Positions 1-7,800 of a stretch of 43,188 nt of DNA are shown here, piece by piece. Made by a program: the position numbers and the translations under genes. This stretch comes from Synergistaceae bacterium. Lineage in GTDB: Bacteria > Synergistota > Synergistia > Synergistales > Aminobacteriaceae. The notes beneath the pieces were generated by a model. It searched no databases, was not told where the DNA came from, and saw only the letters and a list, made by a program, of their open reading frames with translations. The DNA is taken from positions 1 to 43,188 of the forward strand of contig JAFTCP010000066.1 in assembly GCA_017454625.1 (NCBI GenBank), in the 5' to 3' direction. The first letter of the stretch is position 1, and every line of letters starts with the position of its first letter.

Positions 1-90
1 ATTGACGGGTTTGAAGTATTATATATATTATGTGAAGAAGAATTTTGTGCATGTGGACATAGGGCGGAAAAGGGGTATAATATACGAAGT

Positions 91-136
91 GAGGGGATGA
101 TTGGAGTAACGGTAGTCATGACTTCCAATCCCTCCC
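91..136. other. Strong inverted repeat near left edge
   Basis: The arm GAGGGGATGATTGGAGT (91-107) pairs with ACTTCCAATCCCTCCC (121-136) around a short loop. It lies just past the stop of the minus-strand gene that ends at 168. A good sigma70-like promoter, TGGACA (54-59), 16 bp, TATAAT (76-81), reads into it on the plus strand. There is no clear T-run, so it is not a clean terminator in either direction. It may be the 5' hairpin of an RNA running antisense to the HTH gene, or a bidirectional transcript end. Confidence 0.45.
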
Positions 137-167
137 TTCAAATTTAAAGACACAAACTTTTCACTTT

Positions 168-1478
168 TTACTCAATAGAAGCATCAATAAAAAATAATAC
201 CATATCACGAAAAATTTTTAGCGTGTTCCTGCAATCCCCAGCATTCGCCGAAAACAAAAATACCCAGTCGTAAGGATTACCAGAGTAGAGAACCTCATAT
301 CCGCATTCCTCAAGCAAAATGTCAGCTTCTTCCCGGTATGTCTCAAAAAGTTTCTCGCACTCATTGTCAATATTTCCAAGTTTGCAATTACACCAGAAAA
401 CGTAAAAATGAAAAAGTATTAATGTCTTGCGTATCGCGTCGTAAGATTTCAAAGTGGTTGATTGCATCGAATTGATAACGTCCGACAAAACTTTTTTACT
501 CGGAAAATTATTCCTGACAATATACGGAATTTCCGAACTTTTCCCAAGCCCCGAGTTCGTCCCTAAAATATTATCAAGTATAAACGTATGCGAAAAAGTA
601 TTCTTCGATTTCAAAATGTCCTGCAATTTCTCAGCCTCGTATTTATCTGAATGGAAGAGTTTAGCGTCAAAAATTATTTCCCTCACAAGCAATCCGCATT
701 TATTAATCTCGTTGATATTCAGCTCTATAGTTCTCTCCGCTCGCTTTAAGAGTGTCAATCTTCGCTGTATATTCTTAATTATGGGCTTGGCCGCGTCTTC
801 ATTCCCAGTTATCTCCGTGAAGAACTGCTTGATATAGCGTATAGCCGTATTGTTCCAGACTGTAAAATTCGCTTTATTCTGAGTTAGAAAACTTTTTAGC
901 TCCTCAGGTGAAGTAAGCTCACGTATTCTCTCCTTAATGAAACTCGTATGAATTTTTGCATCAGGCCGCGCATCACATTGACTTGAATTTACCTCGTTGA
1001 TTATCTCTAAAGCCTCAGAATATTTCATGCCGTGAAGAAACGCAAAATAGAAAACTCCTTCAGAAATATCATGACAGTTAAAAGCCCTGTCGTAATGCAC
1101 GTGATGAAAGAACCACACAACCTCATTAAAAGTTAAGCCCAGAGCAAAGCATATTTCATACATTCGAGGTCTGCTGACAGGCTCAATCTTCGGCCTATGA
1201 CTTCCATCAAACCATGACTGCACAGTTTTTTTCTCCAGAGTTGAATTAATCTCACACAATCTTCCATATAAATAGTCAGTCATCTCGAAAATATTATTCG
1301 TGTCCCCCGTGAAGTTCTTCCTATTTAATAGCTCAATAAGTCCCTGCTTAAACGTCCTGAAATTTTGGGGATTTCTCAGAAAGTCAATAGCTTCAATCTC
1401 TAAGCTGTCATAATCACAATCGGCCTCCGCAAATTTTCTCAGGCTGTCCTCACTAAACACCGTGTAATCTTCTCTCAT
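168..1478 (-). CDS. HTH-like regulatory protein, function unknown
   Basis: This 436-residue soluble protein has no signal peptide or membrane segment. Residues about 55-130 look like a helix-turn-helix-like module: the WFDGSHRPKIEPVSR segment followed by MYEICFALGLTFNEVVWFF resembles the N-terminal region of hypothetical proteins common in Firmicutes. The remainder is mainly helical, with no catalytic motif I recognise. It is read from ATG at 1478 with AAGGGAG upstream. It is divergent from the viperin gene and could regulate that locus; this rests only on position. Its 5' end and ribosome-binding region are repeated, in decayed form, three more times upstream (1538-1745). It is a real gene by length and composition, but its function is open. 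Confidence 0.75.
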   Translation of the reverse strand: MREDYTVFSEDSLRKFAEADCDYDSLEIEAIDFLRNPQNFRTFKQGLIELLNRKNFTGDTNNIFEMTDYLYGRLCEINSTLEKKTVQSWFDGSHRPKIEPVSRPRMYEICFALGLTFNEVVWFFHHVHYDRAFNCHDISEGVFYFAFLHGMKYSEALEIINEVNSSQCDARPDAKIHTSFIKERIRELTSPEELKSFLTQNKANFTVWNNTAIRYIKQFFTEITGNEDAAKPIIKNIQRRLTLLKRAERTIELNINEINKCGLLVREIIFDAKLFHSDKYEAEKLQDILKSKNTFSHTFILDNILGTNSGLGKSSEIPYIVRNNFPSKKVLSDVINSMQSTTLKSYDAIRKTLILFHFYVFWCNCKLGNIDNECEKLFETYREEADILLEECGYEVLYSGNPYDWVFLFSANAGDCRNTLKIFRDMVLFFIDASIE

Positions 1479-1745
1479 TCTCGCAAGTCTCCCTTGAATA
1501 TTTTGATTAAGAACTTATCAAGCGTCAACGTAAAAATTCTCACTAAACATCATGTAATTTTTCTCTCTAAGCCTCCTTGAAGTTTACGAATTTATCAATA
1601 GCCAACATGAAGTCTCTCACTAAATATCATGTAATTTTTCTCTCTAAGCCTCCTTGAAGTTTACGAATTTATCAACAGCCAACATAAAATTATTCACGCA
1701 TCCTTGAAAACAGAATTACGAACTTGTCAGACCTCCAACGTAAAA
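1448..1745. repeat. Four degenerate tandem copies of the HTH gene 5' end
   Basis: Units start near 1448 (the gene itself), 1538, 1615 and 1692, about 77-90 bp apart. Each reads, on the minus strand, as a GTTGRCxxTTGATAARTTC upstream part, an AAGGAGG or AAGGGAG ribosome-binding part, and then the first codons of the HTH gene up to TTTAGTGAG. The second and third units are nearly identical over 75 bp. In them the start codon is lost and stops appear, so they are not coding. They fill the first part of the 442-bp space between this gene and the viperin gene. The rest of the space (1746-1903) shows no confident gene. Confidence 0.85.
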
Positions 1746-1903
1746 TTTCTCTCGTCGATTGAGTTTCATACAAACGCTGACAACGGAGAAAGAGCATGTA
1801 AAGTTTTTCGTATTTACGTCGGCCCGGTCCTGCAAAAATACACCGAGAAAATTTTACAGCAAAATTATCCGAAAGTTTCAGCTCTTCGACGAACAATAAA
1901 AAT

Positions 1904-1911
1904 CTAGGAGG
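1904..1911 (+). promoter_or_regulatory. Ribosome-binding site fixing the viperin GTG start
   Basis: TAGGAGGT lies nine bases before the GTG at 1921. It is the strongest Shine-Dalgarno in the area and supports GTG rather than a later ATG as the start. Confidence 0.8.
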
Positions 1912-1920
1912 TAACGTAAA

Positions 1921-2772
1921 GTGAATGGCTTAAAAGTTAATTTACACATCACAGAAACTTGCAATTACAGGTGTAGACATTGTTTCGCTCATTTTGACAA
2001 GAGGACGGATTTACCGTTAAAAAGTTGGCTGGCAATAATCGACAATTTCAAGTCCAGTAAAATTGTCTCAGCTATCAACTTTGCTGGCGGCGAACCAGTT
2101 TTCTACAGAGGCTTCAATGAGCTTCTGAGATACGCAAAGGAAAGTTCGTTTGAAGTCTCCCTGATTTCTAACGGCTCACTCTTGCTTGATGAAAAATTTT
2201 TCCCCGCCGAAAATTTTATTTACCTCAGCACTTTGGGAATATCCGTTGACAGCCTCAACGAAAATATTCTGCTCAAACTAGGACGCTGTGATGCCAAACA
2301 TAATGTTCTTTCTGAGAATAAACTTTGCGAACTCATTAATACTGCCAAAAGGATAAATCCTTCCATCAAGATTAAGTTTAACACGGTCATATCGCAGCTG
2401 AATTTACACGAACACTTGACACAGATCGAGCAGAAAATTCACATTGACCGATGGAAATTCCTTAAGGTTAAAGCCTTTGACGACAACAATTTTTCAAACT
2501 TGGATATTCTCGTTACTGATGATGAGTTCTCTTACTTCATCAATCGCAATAAACGCTCCGAAGGCCCGGCAATCCTTGAAAAGTCTACAGCGCGTTCATA
2601 CATCGTGATTGACAATCAGGGAAATCTTCTCGACAACTACAACGAGCAATACGAAATTGTAGGCAACCTCTTACACGAGAGCTTTGCGGAAGTCTTCAGC
2701 CGTTACCAGTTCGACAGAGAGCTTTACGAGAGCCGATATATCCAGACCGCAAGCGAAGACAGAAGTTTTTAG
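1921..2772 (+). CDS. Prokaryotic viperin-like radical SAM enzyme
   Basis: Viperins use SAM to turn CTP, GTP or UTP into 3'-deoxy-3',4'-didehydro nucleotides that terminate viral RNA chains. This protein has the radical SAM cluster motif near its N-terminus, ETCNYRCRHCFAHF, with Cys14, Cys18 and Cys21. It also has INFAGGEP (about 52-59), ISVDS near residue 107, LGRCDAKHN, KFNTVIS, RWKFLKVKAF, and a C-terminal SYIVIDNQGNLLDN that matches the MKDSYLILD region of animal viperin. At 283 residues it lacks the animal N-terminal amphipathic helix, as bacterial and archaeal viperins do. The tail after FDRELYESRY is atypical: the RGGKYxW segment is not seen. Decayed copies of this 3' end follow. No nucleotide kinase is adjacent. 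GTP-, CTP- or UTP-selectivity cannot be read from the sequence. Another SPASM-less radical SAM family is the alternative, but less likely. Confidence 0.85.
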   Translation: MNGLKVNLHITETCNYRCRHCFAHFDKRTDLPLKSWLAIIDNFKSSKIVSAINFAGGEPVFYRGFNELLRYAKESSFEVSLISNGSLLLDEKFFPAENFIYLSTLGISVDSLNENILLKLGRCDAKHNVLSENKLCELINTAKRINPSIKIKFNTVISQLNLHEHLTQIEQKIHIDRWKFLKVKAFDDNNFSNLDILVTDDEFSYFINRNKRSEGPAILEKSTARSYIVIDNQGNLLDNYNEQYEIVGNLLHESFAEVFSRYQFDRELYESRYIQTASEDRSF

Positions 2773-2804
2773 ATTTTACCCGGTCGCTTTATGTTTTAGA
2801 GTAA

Positions 2805-2932
2805 AAACGAGAATGGAATTTCTCAAGAGAGTTTTACAAGAGCCGTTCTGTCTAGCCTAAAAAGTGAAGACGTAATTTTGCAAACGTTGCAAGTTCGACA
2901 GTGGATTTACGATAACCGTTACAACTAAACAT
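2805..2932. repeat. Two decayed copies of the viperin gene 3' end
   Basis: The gene end AGAGAGCTTTACGAGAGCCG (from 2716) recurs as AGAGAGTTTTACAAGAGCCG (from 2826). AGTTCGACAG (2708) recurs with a similar continuation at 2892. Periods are about 110 and 74 bp. The copies carry indels and stops. They occupy almost the whole spacer between the viperin gene and the first GTPase. Confidence 0.75.
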
Positions 2933-2951
2933 TAAAGGAGAGATATTTACT

Positions 2952-3983
2952 ATGACAGATTTTGACCGTGAGGATATTTTTGCTAATCTTGAGTATGACG
3001 TTCAGCACTCGGATATGTCGGAGACGCTCAAGAATAAGATGTTGACGAATATTTTGCACCTTCGAGACCAGAAAATTAACATCATGATTACCGGAGCAAC
3101 AGGAAGCGGCAAAAGTTCAACGATTAACGCAATGTTCAACGCTGATGTTGCAAAAGTCGGAGTTGGCGTTGACCCGGAGACTATGAGCATCGAGAAATAC
3201 ACTTTGCATAATCTCGTTCTCTGGGACAGTCCGGGACTTGGCGACGGAAAAGAAGCTGACAACAGGCACGCAAGAAACATCATTAACAAGCTCGCTGAAT
3301 GTGATACGAACGGGAAAGCGTTAATTGATTTGGTCCTCGTTATTCTTGACGGAAGCACGCGCGATTTGGGAACGTCTTACGAGCTGATTAATCAAGTCAT
3401 AATCCCCAATCTTGGCCCGAATAAAGCAGATAGAATTTTAGTAGCAATAAATCAGTGTGATGTGGCAATGAAAGGTAAACACTGGGACCACGAAAAGAAT
3501 ATGCCCGATCCTGTCCTGAAAGAATTTCTTGATGAAAAAGTTCAATCCGTCAGACGCAGAATTAAAGAGGGGACAGGAGTTGACGTTGAGCCGATTTATT
3601 ATTCAGCGGGCTACAAGGAATCCGAACACGACAAGCAGAACCCGTATAATCTCTCAAAGCTGCTTTATTACATCGTCCAGCATACGCCGAAAGAAAAACG
3701 CCTCGTTTACATCGATAACGTCCCCAATAATAAGCCGGAATTGTGGCGGGACAACGACGATTTGAAGGATTACTCGAACGAGATTAAGAAGACGTGGGCC
3801 GAAACTGTCATTGAACACGTAACTTCAGGTGTTGAAACTGGAGCTGAGATTGGCCGAAGCATCGGAGGCTTGTTCGGGAAAACCGGCGAGATGATAGGCG
3901 GGGCATTAGGCGGCTTTGTTGGCGCTGTCGGAGGCTTTATCTCTGGAGCAATCAGCACAATAGGAAGCTGGTTCGGATTTTAA
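2952..3983 (+). CDS. Era/YfjP-like GTPase with glycine-zipper C-terminus
   Basis: This is a 343-residue P-loop GTPase of the TRAFAC class, closest in look to YfjP/YeeP and AIG1-type GTPases. G1 is GATGSGKSS (48-56), G3 is WDSPGLGDG with Asp92, G4 is NQCD (167-170) in place of NKxD, and G5 is probably YYSAGY. Residues about 293-343 are rich in glycine and small hydrophobic residues (SIGGLFGKTGEMIGGALGG and on), the pattern of a glycine zipper that inserts in or oligomerises on membranes. Start ATG follows AAAGGAGAG. It is one base from the next gene, its paralogue, so the two are co-translated. Its place after the viperin gene suggests a role in the same immune locus, perhaps as a membrane-acting effector or sensor; that is inference. 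Confidence 0.85.
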   Translation: MTDFDREDIFANLEYDVQHSDMSETLKNKMLTNILHLRDQKINIMITGATGSGKSSTINAMFNADVAKVGVGVDPETMSIEKYTLHNLVLWDSPGLGDGKEADNRHARNIINKLAECDTNGKALIDLVLVILDGSTRDLGTSYELINQVIIPNLGPNKADRILVAINQCDVAMKGKHWDHEKNMPDPVLKEFLDEKVQSVRRRIKEGTGVDVEPIYYSAGYKESEHDKQNPYNLSKLLYYIVQHTPKEKRLVYIDNVPNNKPELWRDNDDLKDYSNEIKKTWAETVIEHVTSGVETGAEIGRSIGGLFGKTGEMIGGALGGFVGAVGGFISGAISTIGSWFGF

Positions 3984-3984
3984 C

Positions 3985-4671
3985 ATGTACTCAGACTACA
4001 GACTTGCTGACCTCACGCAAAAAATGAAGATTATGCAAATCCGGCCTCTTGACGTTATGGTTACGGGAGTTACGGGCGCAGGAAAATCCACGACACTAAA
4101 CAGCCTCTTTGAAAAATGCGTTGCTAAAGTCGGTAATGGCGTTGAGCCTGAAACTATGAACCTGACTTCTTACATGCTGAATGACGTTGCGCGATTTTGG
4201 GACACTCCGGGACTTGGCGACGGAGTCGAAAGGGACAGGATACACGCTAAAAAGATTGTTGACCTGCTTTATAAGACGTATAACGTTGACGGAAAATATT
4301 ACGGCTGGATTGATATGGTGTTAATCATAGTCGAGGGGATTAATCGCGATATGGGCTCAACTTACAGGCTGCTCAATGAGATAATCGTCCCGAATTTTCA
4401 GCGTGATAGAATTTTAGTTGCTATCAATCAATCCGACGTAGCGATGAAGGGGCGGCATTGGGACAGCTATTATAATCGACCGGATGACGTACTCGAAAAC
4501 TTTTTGAACGAACAGGCTTTATCAATTCAGCGGCGAGTTCGTGAAGCTACAGGAGTAAATATCATTAAGCCGGTGTATTATTCTGGTGAGTATAATTACA
4601 ATGTCAATAAGCTGATGGATTTAATAATTGATAATATTCCCACTCAGCGAAGAGACTTGATTACACTCTGA
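3985..4671 (+). CDS. Era/YfjP-like GTPase, short paralogue
   Basis: This 228-residue GTPase is clearly homologous to the gene just upstream along its length: G1 GVTGAGKST (28-36), FWDTPGLGDG with Asp73, RDMGSTYRLLNEIIVP, and G4 NQSD (148-151). It ends shortly after the GTPase fold and lacks the glycine-rich tail. The pair may therefore form a heterodimer of one membrane-active and one soluble subunit, as in some paired GTPase systems; this is inference. It is in the same operon as the upstream copy, and a likely terminator follows. Confidence 0.85.
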   Translation: MYSDYRLADLTQKMKIMQIRPLDVMVTGVTGAGKSTTLNSLFEKCVAKVGNGVEPETMNLTSYMLNDVARFWDTPGLGDGVERDRIHAKKIVDLLYKTYNVDGKYYGWIDMVLIIVEGINRDMGSTYRLLNEIIVPNFQRDRILVAINQSDVAMKGRHWDSYYNRPDDVLENFLNEQALSIQRRVREATGVNIIKPVYYSGEYNYNVNKLMDLIIDNIPTQRRDLITL

Positions 4672-4706
4672 TTTTTCGTGAAGCGCAGGGATTTAAAAAA
4701 TTTTCC

Positions 4707-4747
4707 GAGATGAGCGTATTCTTCAAGTGTACGCCGTCTCTTTCTTT
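4707..4747 (+). terminator. Likely intrinsic terminator after the GTPase pair
   Basis: GAGATGAGCGTA (4707-4718) pairs with TACGCCGTCTC (4730-4740), with one small internal mismatch, and is followed by TTTCTTT. It separates the GTPase pair from the kinase-STAND gene. That gene may therefore have its own promoter or depend on read-through. Confidence 0.55.
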
Positions 4748-4806
4748 AATAACTTGATAATCAGCAAGTGTGATAAAAAGTTAGGGTAGAGGCGGGCAAA
4801 ATATAC

Positions 4807-7800
4807 ATGGACAACAGGCAGGCTTTAACTTCAGGGACAAAAATTGATGACAGTATAACGATTACGCGCGAGATTGGCAGAGGCGGAAGCTGTATAGTTT
4901 ATGATGCTTCGAGAGTTGACACGACGAAAACGCCTCACAAAATCCGCATCAGAGAATGTTATCCGGTCTGGCTGAAAATATCTCGTGATGAGTTCGGGAA
5001 TTTGACGGCTTCGGAGCTTGACGCTGAAAATTTCGCGAGGGAAAAAGAACGCTTCTCATCAGCTTACAGGAACGCCAGTAATATTCGCCACATAATAGGG
5101 CTTACAAACTCCACCGTAGACCTAAGCGACATGCTTCAAATTAACAACACACTTTACGCCGTAATGTCGTTCGATGAGGGAATTGATTACGGCCAATATC
5201 ACGATAAATCAGTCAAGGAGTTATTCCAGCACCTTAAAAGTCTCGCGCTAATCATACAGAAATATCATCAGAACGGTTATTTGCATCTTGACATAAAGCC
5301 TGAGAACGTCTTAATTATTCCGGAGACGAGCGAACACGTTAAACTCTTCGATTTTGACTCCCTGCAATCCGTAAAAACTCTTCATGACGGCGAAAATTTA
5401 TTAATCTCGTACTCGGAGGGCTTCTCTGCTCCTGAACAGGTTCACAAGAAATTAAACAAAATCGGCTTCCACACGGATATTTATTCGATTGGAGCAATAC
5501 TCTTCTACAAGTTATTCAACAGGAAACCTGACTTCATCGACGGGAGCCAAACGACAATTTATGATTTCTCACTCATGAATTATCAGGACATTCGTTATCA
5601 GCCGGGATTTTTCAGGAAATTGGCCGAGTTCCTGAGACGGACGATTGCATTATCAATATCATCACGCTGGAGTAAAATTGCAGTCGTCATTGAGAAACTT
5701 GATGAGCTGATTAAATTGTCGGAGATTGAGCGGGTTTTTGTGTATGACAACTTTCAATACAACTCAGCAAATTTTTTAGGGCGTGAACATGAACTTTCAG
5801 AGATAAATTCAGTCTTGCGAGACAATAATTTAGTGTTTCTCTCAGGCATCGGCGGAATTGGAAAAACTGAGCTTGCCAGGAAATACGCCGCCATACACCG
5901 AAATTCTTACGGCACAATAATTTTCTGCAAGTATACGACCTCGATAATTGACCTCGTAATTGACGAGATTAGCATCAATAAAATTGGCCGGGAAGAGAAC
6001 GAAACTCGCGAAGATTTTTATCAACGCAAACTCGCAGTCTTACGTGAAGTTTTAACGCCCTCTGACCTGATAATCATAGACAACTTCGACAGTGAAGAAG
6101 ACGCAAATCTTGGTGATATTCTCGCGTGCCCCTGCAAGTTCATAATCACGACGAGGGAAGATTTCAGGGATTATAATTACTGCCAGATTGACATAGAGAA
6201 GATTACGGACATTGACGAGATTAACGGGATTTTCCGCGTCTATAACGATGTGGCTTACACTGAGAGGGAATTTGATTACGTCGAGAGAATAATAAATTTC
6301 GTTGACAATCATACGATGACGGTTGAGCTTATCGCAAAATATCTTCGTGAGACCGGCGAGAACCCCGAAAAACTTTACATGACTTTTCTTGAGAAGGAAG
6401 GAGTTACACGGACTGACGACACGAGAATTAGACAGCGTAAGGATAATAAACTTCTCGCGGCCGGAGTGAATAAACATCTCAGCATATTATTTGACGTATC
6501 GAATTTCTCAGCTCAGGAAAAAGAAATCATGATGAGCCTCTCGCTCTTCGGGAATATCAGGATAAAGAAAACAAAATTTATTGACATGCTCGCACTCGAC
6601 AATAACGAAGCACTAAACAAGCTCATAAAATTTAACTGGGTGGAGAACGACGAAAACGACGGCAAAATTTCTCTTCACCAAGTAATTCTTGATTTAGTCT
6701 ACACTAATCTGAAACCGACGACCGACAACTGCCAAAATATAACTCGTTCGATAATTGACTTCCTGAAAAGAAAATCCCTGAACTTGGCCGAAAGGGATAT
6801 TAGAAGTTTAGTAGCTGACGTGTTCATGAGGAGAGTAACGGGGAAAAATTTGCTTTACGCTGAACTTTGTCTTGAATACGGGAAAAGGGAGTATCTCGAA
6901 AACGCCGTGAAAGTCTGCCGGAACTCCGATAACAAAGAGAGATGGGACATTCTGCAAAGGCTTTATCGCAAAAGGATTAAATATTTATCGGAAGTTGATA
7001 TTGTCGAAGCTGAGGAGATGGAAGAAGAGGGAGAAGATTTTCATGATTACTGCGTCGGGAAATTAAATCTCATAAGCTCAATGTTCGATGAAACTATAGA
7101 GTTCTGCAAAAAATACTCGTCTGAAGCAGAATATTTATGCGTGAATTACATTGAGACGGCATTAACTTTTTCTGACGCGATCGAAAGCGAAATTATGTAT
7201 ATCTCTGATGACGAGTTTGAACCGGAACTTAACGCGATATACGAAAAGATTATCAGTACTCTTGACGAAGCCGCCGAAAAATTACATGAAGCAAAAGCAA
7301 TCTCACCAGACGACAAAGTTAAACTCCTTGAAAAGTTACGTGATTTCTATGACCCAAGCGATTACTCGGCATTCTACAGACTTGAACACTTCGCGGACCC
7401 GGAAAAACGTTATCTTTATCAATGCATAATCGACGAAATCAAGAAACCGAAAAAGAACGTTATTGAAATTGGCCGGGTAACACTTTCGGAGTTGGCTTCG
7501 GATTACGAGATGAACGGGAATTATGAGAAAGCCGTTGAATATTACGAGAAGGCTTGTGATGAGGAACCCGACGAGTTTAATTTTTACGAGCTAGCCCAAA
7601 TTTACACGAAAACAGGACATCACGATAAAGCCATCGAAGTTTTGAAGGATATGTTAAGAGCTGAGGATTATCCGGATTATGCCTGTGTAATGCTTATAGA
7701 TATTTTAATCTCCCAGAATAAACTTGATGAAGCTGACTTTTTCGCCCATGAATTAATCCGACATAATAAACATGAAGATTATTCGGCAATTTTTGAAGGA

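Noticed and set aside
1-147. Open frame from the left edge ending at TAA 147, possibly the C-terminus of a cut gene
   Set aside because: Only 48 codons, contains a promoter and hairpin, and shows no recognisable protein motif.
1448-1745. CRISPR array or direct-repeat array
   Set aside because: Units are degenerate, adjacent without unique spacers, and derive from the neighbouring gene start.
1704-1907. 67-codon plus-strand frame ending at the viperin ribosome-binding site
   Set aside because: Its first part is made of the decayed HTH-gene repeats, and the opposite strand is open over the same span; no sign of a real protein.
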